DNA of 11,820 nucleotides. It comes from Pseudomonadota bacterium (GTDB taxonomy: Bacteria; Myxococcota_A; Polyangia; Polyangiales; Polyangiaceae). This document shows, piece after piece, positions 1 through 7,078 of the stretch (the first letter of the stretch is position 1; the number at the start of each line of letters is the position of its first letter). The translations under genes and the position numbers were made by a program. The stretch is taken from NCBI GenBank assembly GCA_023432025.1, contig JAEYVE010000192.1, forward strand, positions 1-11,820, read 5' to 3'. Below the pieces are notes generated by a model. It saw nothing but the letters and a program-made list of their open reading frames with translations, did no database searches and was not told the DNA's origin.

Positions 1-151
1 CTGCACCACTGCCCGTCACACCACCGCTGGCGGCGCCCCCCGCACCGGTCGTCCCCGGCTCGTCGTTCTTGGAGCCTTCTCCTCCGCCGCAACCCACTGA
101 AAGCGTGAGAGCAAGCAACGACCCAACGACGCCACCAATTCTTCGGACCAT
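1..151 (-). CDS. Lipoprotein, N-terminal fragment (cut by left edge)
   Basis: This is a partial gene: only its first 50 codons lie in the window, reading leftward from ATG at 151-149. The protein starts MVRRIGGVV, has a hydrophobic stretch to about residue 19, then Cys21 in the context SVGC. That is a signal peptidase II type lipobox, although Ser at -3 is not the usual Leu. After the Cys come a short acidic and lysine patch and a Gly-rich stretch (GTTGAGGASGG) like the linkers of the other lipoproteins here. The mature domain is outside the window, so its function cannot be told. No convincing Shine-Dalgarno sequence precedes the ATG; an in-frame TTG at 169-167 is a weaker alternative start. 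It is divergent from the RTX/cytochrome lipoprotein gene across about 290 bp. Confidence 0.72.
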   Translation of the reverse strand, partial: MVRRIGGVVGSLLALTLSVGCGGGEGSKNDEPGTTGAGGAASGGVTGSGA

Positions 152-438
152 GCCGGGTTGTCGTCGCAAGGACGCAGGCCCATGCAAAAATCCGCGCTGC
201 CCACGCGGGGGCGCGTCACCAGTCCCTGTGACCCGAGCGCAAGTCACGAGCTCAGACGCGTGTTTCGAACGGAATGACGCGCCCGTCAGGCGCCTCGCGT
301 AACCGCCAACTGACGCATCTCGCGCAGGAGGTGTAAGGGCGAGCACACTCCGAAGTTCGTCCCGCGTCCAATGCTCAACCACACGGGTTGGCGAAGGACC
401 GACGAAACGGGGAAACGAGAGACGGGAGCTTGAAGTCG
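152..438. promoter_or_regulatory. Divergent intergenic region between two lipoprotein genes
   Basis: No gene is supported in this 287-bp gap, which must hold the start signals for both flanking divergent genes. Visible structure includes an inverted pair GTCAC-N8-GTGAC at 215-232 with a further GTCAC at 243-247, and a short hairpin GCGCC-CGTCA-GGCGC at 279-293. A strong AGGAGGTG sequence lies at 326-333 but has no usable start codon at the right distance. No clear -35/-10 or sigma-54 promoter could be assigned by eye. Confidence 0.3.
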
Positions 439-3400
439 ATGAATTGGGGGTTCGCTTGGGTGCCAATCGGGTGGACGATGCTCGGGAGCTTGTGCTCCTG
501 CTCTCCGGCGGAAGAACCCGCGAGCATCGTCCCGGTCAAGAAGCGCGCGCAAGCGCTGGTCGTGCCTACGAAGAGCTTCACCCTGACCATTCCGCCGCAG
601 GCCGTCTCTGGGCGAGCTGCGCTGGTTGCCTCCCAGAACATCTCCGTCTCCGATCGTGTGCAGATTGACGACAGCCACGGCGGCTGGTCCTCGATTTCTT
701 CACTCAACGGCAGTTTGGTCGTGGGCGCTAGCGCGAGGGTTGGAAACGTCTGGGCTGGCAGTAGCGTAACTCTACGCTCGAACGCCGTCGTGACCGGGAA
801 CGTCTCGACGGCTGGCTCCATCACCACTCAATGGGGGGCGCAAGTCACGGGTCAGCAACGGCCGTTCGCGCCCGCGCAATCAGTCGTGGCAGAGCAGCTC
901 TCCATCGAGTTCCCTCCTGAAACGAACGGTAATCTGGAGGTCCCCAATGATGCGACACACACCCTATCCCCCGGTCGCTACGGACAAACCACGCTCCGCG
1001 CTCGTTCGCTGACGACGCTGGGCTCGGGCACGTATTACTTCGACACCCTCACGGTCGAGCCCAACGCCGAGTTGCGCGTAGACGGTGCGAACGGACCGAC
1101 ATTCATCTACGTCGATTCATCGCTCGACGTCGGCGGCCGGGCCGTCGGTGCCACCGCGTTGCCGGAGATTCTATGGGGCTACTTCGGCACCGCCCCTGTG
1201 AGCATCACGGGTTGGACCGCAGGTCGCCTCGTTGCCCCCAATGCAACGGTCACCTTGAGCAGCCAACGCGAGCACCGCGGGCAGTTCTTGGCGAAGAACC
1301 TCACGATCGAAGCGGACACGAAGATTTCGTACTGGGGCTTTCTCGACTCCGCGTTCATGGACGGCAGGGGCGTCCCCATCGGTGCTTGCTCGAATCGTAC
1401 TGCAGCCGTTGGCCAAGCTCACACGGTGTGCCTCGACAACGCGTACGTCACTGGAGACAGGCTCGAGGTCTACGTCAACGGCCACCTCACTCCGCACCAG
1501 AATCATTGTGTGGAAGTGACGCTGGCCGAGCCGAGCGTCGAAGTGCGCGCCTTCGCCTTCCAGCAAGCCCAACCGGAGCCCAGCTCCTCACATTGGGTGT
1601 TCCTGGCTCCCCCCAGCAAGCAGCAGCTCTGCCCACTCTACGAGAACCCTGTCTTCGGGACATACGGCGACGACGAGCTCGTCGGTACCGCGGGCGCCGA
1701 CTACATTTCGGGAGGGCCAGGGAACGACTTCATCACGGCGGGAACGGGCTTCGACGTGCTCGTGGGCGGCGACGGGAAGGACGTCATCGATTTCGGCGAT
1801 CTGCGCCCGGTGATCATCGAGTCGAGCACGGTGATTGCGGACGCGGATGACGCGCTCTTGGTGAGCTTTCGGCCAGGTAATCCCGAAGGCCTCTTCCAGA
1901 ACGTGATTGGCAACTTCTCCACGGATCAAGTTCGAGTCGTACGAAAGGACCTCGAGCTCACCAGCGAGCTACTCGCAAGTGAAGAGGACTTCGCCAGGGC
2001 GCTGTTCACCGGTTCGTCTCCGCCTTCGAGCGCCGCACGCGGGGACGTCCCCACGCAGGCCAACGCGGCGCTTCCTGAGGTGAAGTTCGACAACATCTGG
2101 GGAGAGATCCACGACGTCGCAACCTCGGGCCGCTCGATCGATGGCGAAGGCTATCTCCTGGCGGTCCGCCAAGAAATCGCTCCGACGCAGGGGGTGTCGT
2201 GCGGAGTGAAGGAAAGGTGCGTGTTCTCATCGGTCATCGGAATCGACGCCGAAGGAAAGAGGAAGTTCACGCTGACGATTCCTCGCGAGGAACACTACAT
2301 CACGGGCATCGCCTCCGGGTATGTGAACGGTGGGAGCGAGATTGCGATCGCTGTCGGCTACTCGATGCAGATGATCGACGATGCGACGTGCGAGCAGGTC
2401 CAGCCGGTTGGCGCTTGCCGCGATTTTCAGCCGTTCTACCTCCGCTTCTATCGACACACCGGAGAGCTCGCGACCTTCGAGTACCTTCCCGCAAGAAAAT
2501 TCGACGACGCCGCCGGTCACTACACGAATGAGTTCGCTCACGGAGCAATCTACGGGATCCACCGTTCGCCGAACCACCTTGCCTTTGTCGGCGAGGCCGT
2601 GCGCAACCTTCAGGTGCAGGAGGTGAATGGCCAGGTCACCTACAGTGGCGACATTCGGGCCTTCGTTTGGGCCGGCGACAGAGTCTTGCCCGAGAGCGGC
2701 TTCCCGGCGGCGAAGGTCATCACGGGGGTAGACGTCGACGGTAGCTGGTCCACGCTCACCCGCGCCTACTCCGCGTACATTCGCGACGGTGGCAACAACA
2801 AGCCGGCCACCATCCATGTCGGTGGAACGACGCGGGGTGGACAGCCTTGGATCGCTTCGCTTCGCTACGACGAACAAATCGCGGCAGACCGGTGGTCCCA
2901 ACAGTCCGACTTCGAGCAGCCTGAGCTCGAGCTCATCGGACAGAAGTCTCTCTTCAATGGATACTCCAGTGACGAGCAAGTCGCCGCCATCACGTCATTC
3001 GGCATCGTCGGCTGGACGTCGGCGTTCAACACTCCCGCGCGCGGCTTCGCGACCAGCGCCGGCTTTTTCCAACCCTTCTCGCTCGACACGCCCAGCGTGC
3101 CGCAGCGAAACAATGGGCCGTTCTTCACGAACGATCAAAACATCCACCTCTTCGGCGGCGCGGTCAGCGCCGCGTTGACCGACGCCTCGAACCATTCACC
3201 CGGGGTTTTCGTCGGCGCCATCACGCATCCATGGAGCCCCAGCCTCCTAACCAGTTATCCGAGCTCCATTCCTACCGGACGGCATGGGCTTGTCATTCGG
3301 CCCAGTTGGCAGTCCCAAACGGAGCTCATCACCTCGATCGTACATGGCACGTCCGAGCAACCCGTGGAGGTGAACCTGCTCGCGGTGGACGGCGGCCCGA

Positions 3401-3933
3401 ACAAGACCTCGATTCTCGCCGGCTCGCTCTGCGTTCCTACGGTGAACGGCTGCGCCAAGAACCCCTACGTCGTCGTCGTCGATGAAGAGCTACGGCGAGG
3501 CGGGTGCCCGGACGACGTCGCCCAGAGCCATTGCACCGACGGCAAGGTCGACTGCGGAGAGCAAGGCATCGACTGCGGGCCGGTGTGTTCCAACACCTGC
3601 GAGATCGTACAAGCTCCCGAGCCCCCGGTGACCACGCCGGTCGACCCGCCAGGGACGGGGCCCGAGGATACGGTGGATCACGCGGCAATGGCGCCGATTT
3701 ATGCTACCGAGTGCAGCGCTTGCCACGGAGCCAATGGCGAGGGCAGCCAATTCTTTCCTTGCTTGAAACAGGTCGAGCCGGGCTGCGTCGCAGCCGCAAT
3801 AGCTCCGGGAGGGAGCATGGCGGGCCAGCTCGCACCAGTCACCCTGTCCTCCGCTGAAAGAGACCTTTTCATCAACTACATTTTGGCTCTCAGCGGAACG
3901 TGTGGGGCTGTGAGACTTCCCTCATGCAACTGA
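439..3933 (+). CDS. Mosaic lipoprotein: RTX-like repeats and C-terminal cytochrome c domain
   Basis: A 1164-residue predicted lipoprotein. Residues 1-20 form a signal peptide ending in the lipobox LCSC (Cys21). Residues about 67-305 are beta-rich and repetitive, resembling secreted beta-helical anchor domains. Residues 409-454 carry RTX-like Gly/Asp repeats (GGPGNDFI, GGDGKDVI), the family of calcium-binding nonapeptides. A large beta-rich region of unknown fold follows (about 547-1015). Cys 1023, 1032, 1039, 1046, 1050 and 1054 form a DxxDCG-type Cys motif, then comes a Pro-rich linker. The C-terminus has a cytochrome c signature, C1092-S-A-C-H1096, with Met1127 as probable distal heme ligand. 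Two extra Cys lie between them. The ATG at 439 is preferred because it starts the signal peptide directly and has GGGAG at 424-428; an upstream TTG at 388 would add a charged extension. It overlaps the next gene by 10 bp. The role is unknown; extracytoplasmic electron transfer is an inference. Confidence 0.82.
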   Translation: MNWGFAWVPIGWTMLGSLCSCSPAEEPASIVPVKKRAQALVVPTKSFTLTIPPQAVSGRAALVASQNISVSDRVQIDDSHGGWSSISSLNGSLVVGASARVGNVWAGSSVTLRSNAVVTGNVSTAGSITTQWGAQVTGQQRPFAPAQSVVAEQLSIEFPPETNGNLEVPNDATHTLSPGRYGQTTLRARSLTTLGSGTYYFDTLTVEPNAELRVDGANGPTFIYVDSSLDVGGRAVGATALPEILWGYFGTAPVSITGWTAGRLVAPNATVTLSSQREHRGQFLAKNLTIEADTKISYWGFLDSAFMDGRGVPIGACSNRTAAVGQAHTVCLDNAYVTGDRLEVYVNGHLTPHQNHCVEVTLAEPSVEVRAFAFQQAQPEPSSSHWVFLAPPSKQQLCPLYENPVFGTYGDDELVGTAGADYISGGPGNDFITAGTGFDVLVGGDGKDVIDFGDLRPVIIESSTVIADADDALLVSFRPGNPEGLFQNVIGNFSTDQVRVVRKDLELTSELLASEEDFARALFTGSSPPSSAARGDVPTQANAALPEVKFDNIWGEIHDVATSGRSIDGEGYLLAVRQEIAPTQGVSCGVKERCVFSSVIGIDAEGKRKFTLTIPREEHYITGIASGYVNGGSEIAIAVGYSMQMIDDATCEQVQPVGACRDFQPFYLRFYRHTGELATFEYLPARKFDDAAGHYTNEFAHGAIYGIHRSPNHLAFVGEAVRNLQVQEVNGQVTYSGDIRAFVWAGDRVLPESGFPAAKVITGVDVDGSWSTLTRAYSAYIRDGGNNKPATIHVGGTTRGGQPWIASLRYDEQIAADRWSQQSDFEQPELELIGQKSLFNGYSSDEQVAAITSFGIVGWTSAFNTPARGFATSAGFFQPFSLDTPSVPQRNNGPFFTNDQNIHLFGGAVSAALTDASNHSPGVFVGAITHPWSPSLLTSYPSSIPTGRHGLVIRPSWQSQTELITSIVHGTSEQPVEVNLLAVDGGPNKTSILAGSLCVPTVNGCAKNPYVVVVDEELRRGGCPDDVAQSHCTDGKVDCGEQGIDCGPVCSNTCEIVQAPEPPVTTPVDPPGTGPEDTVDHAAMAPIYATECSACHGANGEGSQFFPCLKQVEPGCVAAAIAPGGSMAGQLAPVTLSSAERDLFINYILALSGTCGAVRLPSCN

Positions 3934-5369
3934 AGCACCTCCCGCTGCCACTTGCGTTGCTCGTTGCCTGCGGTGGCCGGAGCGAGGAACCACCGTTGAG
4001 CATCACGATCGACGGGACCAAGCACGGCGCGACGAACGGTTCTTTCGACGTCCCGTTCCTTCAGCATCTCCTCCGCATCGAAAGCACGGCCGACGGTATT
4101 GAGGTGATCGGCGGCAAAGCGGAACCGATCGAGGTGAGCCGAGAAGACGGCGTTGGTGTCGACGTTCCCCTGCAGGTAGGACGCAACGAGCTGCAAGTGA
4201 CGTTCAGGCGCGGAGATTCATCGCAAACGGTGGACCTTCGCGTGGAACGCAAGGACTTCGAGAAGGTCACCTACGTGAAATCCGAGCAACCCCGGGACAG
4301 CGGGTTCTTCGGTGGCTCCTTCGATGCTTCTGCCTCCAAGTTCTGCGCCACGGAGAACACCAAAAACGGCTACGGCGTTTCGGTCTACTCGCGGGACGCG
4401 GACACTTGGTCACTCGAGCACCACTGGCCCGTAGACGCTGAGCTCGGAAATGCCAATTGCCACTTGAACGGAGATTGGCTCGCCGTTCTCCACGATAGCC
4501 TACGTGTCAGTCGCTTCGACAGTGAAGCGGGCGAATGGCGAGCCGCACACGACATCGAGGTTCTGCCGAACATCGACAACCAGGTGAGCGCATCGTGGGG
4601 AAAGAACTACCTATTCGTCCTCGATGCTGCGGAGCGGGTGGTATTGGCTTATCGCGTCGGCGCGTGGTCCGAGCCAGAAGCCACCTTTGCGCTGCCCGCG
4701 GGGGATGCTCCGGTTTACCTTTCGGCGCACGAAGACACGCTGACGACAACTCTGAGCGACATGGTCAACGATGACGCGTCGATCGTGTTTATCCGTAAGA
4801 CACCTGACGGCTGGCTGCGCGATGACGCGACAGTCACGCTCGATGGAGCGAGCCTGAGTGCACCGGGATTCGTCCTCGCGTCATCGACGCGCGCCTTCAT
4901 GCCGTTTCAAGAGGGTGACATGGAGGGAGTCGCTCAGCTCGATTTTTCAGCCGGGCAGTGGCGTGCAAGAAGAGTCCTCACGGAGCGTAACGACGGTGCT
5001 CCCTTGGGCCACGTCACCGCGCTTGGCGTATCCGGAGACCTGGTGTTCGTCAGCACGGATGACTCACTCGCCGGCACGGGAATCAATCCACCTTACGAAG
5101 GATATGCTTACCTATCTGGCGCCGTATTCGCCTTTGAGAACATGGGTGACGACTACCATCAGGTCGCATACTTGAAGACGACGTATCATCTTCAAGCTTC
5201 CCAGCTCGAGGAGCCCCGCATGATCGGTGAGCTGTTCGGCTCCCTCGACCTCGGCCATGGGTTTCTCGCCGTATCGGCCTTGAACGATTCGAGCAAAGGC
5301 AGCGGTATCGGCGCAGATCCAGAGGACGAAAGCTTCACAGCGGCGGGCGCACTGTGGCTATTCGAATAG
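3924..5369 (+). CDS. Beta-propeller (FG-GAP-like) lipoprotein
   Basis: A 481-residue predicted lipoprotein. It starts MQLKHLPLPLALLVACGG, with a textbook lipobox LVAC (Cys16). Residues about 20-105 look like a small beta-sandwich of the cadherin-like type. Residues about 115-481 show repeated blades of about 50-60 residues: the segment near residues 125-132 (DSGFFGGS), several 'VSRFDSEAGEW' and 'VFAFENMGDDY' type blade ends, and a last blade from Phe438 (FGSLDLGHGFLAVSA) to the terminal GALWLFE. This is the pattern of FG-GAP/integrin-like propellers common in myxobacterial surface proteins; no catalytic residues are visible. The ATG at 3924 lies inside the end of the upstream gene (stop 3931-3933), so the two are probably translated from one mRNA by coupling. 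An in-frame GTG at 3900 would put charged residues before the signal peptide and is less likely. A role as binding partner or scaffold for the upstream protein is inferred. Confidence 0.8.
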   Translation: MQLKHLPLPLALLVACGGRSEEPPLSITIDGTKHGATNGSFDVPFLQHLLRIESTADGIEVIGGKAEPIEVSREDGVGVDVPLQVGRNELQVTFRRGDSSQTVDLRVERKDFEKVTYVKSEQPRDSGFFGGSFDASASKFCATENTKNGYGVSVYSRDADTWSLEHHWPVDAELGNANCHLNGDWLAVLHDSLRVSRFDSEAGEWRAAHDIEVLPNIDNQVSASWGKNYLFVLDAAERVVLAYRVGAWSEPEATFALPAGDAPVYLSAHEDTLTTTLSDMVNDDASIVFIRKTPDGWLRDDATVTLDGASLSAPGFVLASSTRAFMPFQEGDMEGVAQLDFSAGQWRARRVLTERNDGAPLGHVTALGVSGDLVFVSTDDSLAGTGINPPYEGYAYLSGAVFAFENMGDDYHQVAYLKTTYHLQASQLEEPRMIGELFGSLDLGHGFLAVSALNDSSKGSGIGADPEDESFTAAGALWLFE

Positions 5370-5580
5370 GCCCTGCCACCACTTGGAGCGTCCTGCGCGG
5401 AACTTTCCTCATGGCGCGCTCCACGACACCGGGTCGGCCTCCGAGCACGAACACCCGAGAATTCTTGCCCGTCACCGAGCCCGTCGCCGCGCGGTGCTCC
5501 CGCACGCACACCCCGTCGCGAATCACTCCGCACGTGGTCTCGATGCCCACCCAGCCCGTCGCCCACTCCGGCCTCAACAT
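5335..5580 (-). CDS. Small hypothetical ORF (81 aa), antisense in the gap
   Basis: This is a tentative small gene and I recognise no family. From ATG at 5580 the frame reads MLRPEWATGWVGIETTCGV and runs 81 codons to a stop at 5337-5335. A GTG at 5625 would give 96 codons. Its codons end in G or C in roughly 80% of cases by hand count, like the flanking real genes, and it fills nearly all of the 256-bp gap before the GH43 gene. It converges on the propeller gene and overlaps its last 35 bp. Against it: no good Shine-Dalgarno sequence, short length and no recognisable domain. It contains the residues VREHR, encoded by the same 14-bp core found in the tandem repeats at 11231-11334, so it may instead be part of a degenerate repeat element or a gene remnant. 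Confidence 0.28.
   Translation of the reverse strand: MLRPEWATGWVGIETTCGVIRDGVCVREHRAATGSVTGKNSRVFVLGGRPGVVERAMRKVPRRTLQVVAGPIRIATVRPPL
5492..5505. repeat. Degenerate copy of the 11231-11334 repeat core
   Basis: The 14-bp sequence CGGTGCTCCCGCAC is identical to the core in both copies of the tandem repeat at 11231-11334. The bases just before it (from about 5470) can also be aligned to the repeat at about 12 of 16 positions with a small gap. The core is itself a tiny hairpin (GTGC-TCCC-GCAC). A 14-bp match alone could be chance in G+C-rich DNA, so kinship is only suggested. Confidence 0.35.
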
Positions 5581-5625
5581 AGCTGCATGACCTTCAGCCG
5601 TTCCTGCGACGAACGGGGACGGCAC

Positions 5626-6930
5626 ATGAAAAGCACCCGCGCACGGTTCACCGGCACCCGGTCACGTCGGAGTCTCGCTTTGCTCACGGCGAGTCTGTGT
5701 ACGGCCGCTTGCAGCAGCGAAGACGGCGAAACCAACCACGGCGACTACGGGAAAGTTGGCGGAGCACACAACGCCACGGGCGGCCAGCTCAGCGTGGGCG
5801 GCGCGGGGACGGGCGGCGTCATCTCGGGCGGTAGCAGCACGGGCGGCGCATTCACCGGTGGCACGGACGCGGGCGGCGCAGCCTCGGGCGGCGCATTCAC
5901 CGGCGGCAGCACAACGGGCGGCGCAGCCACGGGCGGCCAAGGCGCAGGAGGTACGGCTTCGGGCGGCGCGAGCTCCGGGGGCTCGGGTGGCGGCGCAACG
6001 TGCACGGGGCCCCAGCCGGGCACACGAGGACAGAACCCGCTTCTGCCAAACATTTTCACGGCGGATCCCGCAGCGCTCGTGCACGATTGCACGTTTTACA
6101 TCACCGCCGGTCGCGACCAGGGCACCACGGGCTTCGATTTGCGCGAGTGGTACGTGCTCTCGTCCCAAGACATGGTGACGTGGTCCGACAACGGCGGACC
6201 AGTGATGAAGCTGAGCACGTTCTCCTGGGCCAACGCCAACGCGTGGGCGGGGCAAATGGTGGAACGAAACGGCAAGTTCTACTGGTACGTGCCGGTGAAC
6301 GAGCGCGGCGGCGGCATGGCCATCGGCGTCGCGGTCGCCGACAGCCCGCTCGGTCCGTTCACCGACGCGCTCGGCAAACCGCTCGTGAACGACGCCATCG
6401 AAATGGCGGCGTTCGGCTACGACGATCCCGGGCAAACCGCGTACACCATCGATCCGACGGTGTTCATCGACGACGACGGGAAAGCGTACCTCTTGTACGG
6501 TGGCTTCTGGCGTCTCGTCATCGTTCCTCTGAACGAAGACATGATTTCCTTCGCCGGAAACATGGTCGAGAGCACGCCGCCCGGCTTCTTCGAAGCGCCG
6601 GATCTCGTCAAGCGAAACGGCGTTTACTACCTGACGTACGCCGCCGGCAGTAATCCCGCCTCCATCGACTACGTGACGGCCACGAGCCCCACTGGCCCCT
6701 GGCGCAGCCGCGCTCGCATTCTCGATCCGCTGCCCAAGTTGGCCGGCCAAGACGAACCCACGAGCCACCCTTCGCTCGCAGAGTTCCAAGGCCAGTGGTA
6801 CCTCGTGTACCACCTGAGCAACGGCCCCGGCGGCGGCACGTACCGACGTCAGGTTGCCGTCGAAAAGCTCACCTTCAACGCCGACGGCACCATCCAAAAG
6901 GTCACGCCGACGAGCGGCATTTCGTTCTAA
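5626..6930 (+). CDS. Glycoside hydrolase family 43-like lipoprotein
   Basis: A 434-residue exported enzyme. The N-terminus is basic (MKSTRARFTGTRSRRS), followed by a hydrophobic core and Cys29 in the context TAAC, a lipobox. Residues about 44-124 are a Gly-rich tether. The rest matches the five-bladed propeller of GH43 (arabinofuranosidases, beta-xylosidases, arabinanases). The three expected acids are present: Asp147 in TADPAAL (general base), Asp276 in IDPTVFIDDDG (pKa-tuning residue) and Glu323 in FFEAPDLVKRNG (general acid). The substrate is probably an arabinose- or xylose-containing plant or microbial polysaccharide; the exact one cannot be read from sequence. The ATG at 5626 is chosen because it starts the signal peptide and has GGGGA six bases upstream; the frame is open back to 5383, but that part looks non-coding. 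It is probably its own transcription unit, 256 bp after the propeller gene and convergent with the ParA-like gene. Confidence 0.88.
   Translation: MKSTRARFTGTRSRRSLALLTASLCTAACSSEDGETNHGDYGKVGGAHNATGGQLSVGGAGTGGVISGGSSTGGAFTGGTDAGGAASGGAFTGGSTTGGAATGGQGAGGTASGGASSGGSGGGATCTGPQPGTRGQNPLLPNIFTADPAALVHDCTFYITAGRDQGTTGFDLREWYVLSSQDMVTWSDNGGPVMKLSTFSWANANAWAGQMVERNGKFYWYVPVNERGGGMAIGVAVADSPLGPFTDALGKPLVNDAIEMAAFGYDDPGQTAYTIDPTVFIDDDGKAYLLYGGFWRLVIVPLNEDMISFAGNMVESTPPGFFEAPDLVKRNGVYYLTYAAGSNPASIDYVTATSPTGPWRSRARILDPLPKLAGQDEPTSHPSLAEFQGQWYLVYHLSNGPGGGTYRRQVAVEKLTFNADGTIQKVTPTSGISF
5755..5998 (+). repeat. Gly-rich linker-coding repeats in the GH43 gene
   Basis: Degenerate in-frame repeats of GGCGGC plus two or three variable codons (TGGA, SGGA) encode a flexible tether of about 80 residues between the lipidated Cys and the catalytic domain. 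The clearest exact unit is an 18-bp direct repeat, GGGCGGCGCATTCACCGG, at 5841-5858 and 5886-5903, 45 bp (15 codons) apart. Such tracts can change length by slippage or recombination without breaking the frame. Confidence 0.8.
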
Positions 6931-6946
6931 CGCCGCGCTCACGGCG
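6931..6946 (+). terminator. Short GC hairpin after the GH43 stop
   Basis: Immediately after the TAA, CGCCG (6931-6935) pairs with CGGCG (6942-6946) around a 6-nt loop, followed by GCTTACTT. The stem is short and the T-tract poor, so this is a weak terminator candidate next to the larger inverted repeat at 6997-7057. Confidence 0.3.
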
Positions 6947-6996
6947 GCTTACTTCGCGAACGCCCGGACGCGCTCACGTCGAGCTCCACGCACGAA

Positions 6997-7057
6997 AACG
7001 CCCGAAGAGCACCGAGCCGCGACTCTAGCGAGTCTTCGATCGGGCGCTTCGGGCGTT
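6997..7057. terminator. Convergent-gene inverted repeat, possible bidirectional terminator
   Basis: AACGCCCGAAG at 6997-7007 and its exact reverse complement CTTCGGGCGTT at 7047-7057 form a perfect 11-bp stem. The left arm is preceded by AA within an AAAA run (6995-6998) and the right arm is followed by GGTTTT (7058-7063). The 39-nt interior holds a second perfect hairpin, GACTC-TAGC-GAGTC (7021-7034). It lies between the convergent GH43 and ParA-like genes, where a terminator for both is expected. The long interior makes it unlike a classical compact terminator. Confidence 0.55.
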
Positions 7058-7078
7058 GGTTTTGGAGGCGACGCTCGC

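Noticed and set aside
215..232. CRP-type operator
   Set aside because: The arms are GTCAC then GTGAC with an 8-bp spacer, the opposite half-site order to TGTGA-N6-TCACA; kept only as an unassigned inverted repeat.
326..433. Strong AGGAGGTG followed by a 20-codon frame from ATG 371 as a leader peptide
   Set aside because: The ATG is 37 bases after the ribosome-binding sequence, far too distant, and the short peptide shows no recognisable feature.
388..438. TTG start giving 17 more residues on the RTX/cytochrome lipoprotein
   Set aside because: The added residues are strongly charged and would displace the signal peptide; the ATG at 439 begins the signal peptide directly and has GGGAG upstream.
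5383..5625. Upstream extension of the GH43 frame
   Set aside because: The translated part is Arg/His/Pro/Ala-rich noise, and a clean lipoprotein signal peptide starts at 5626.
5662..6942. Long minus-strand open frame opposite GH43, and the Pro-rich frame at 5745-6092
   Set aside because: These are antisense shadows of the Gly-rich linker and a high-G+C gene; the composition is skewed and the plus strand has a clear GH43 match.
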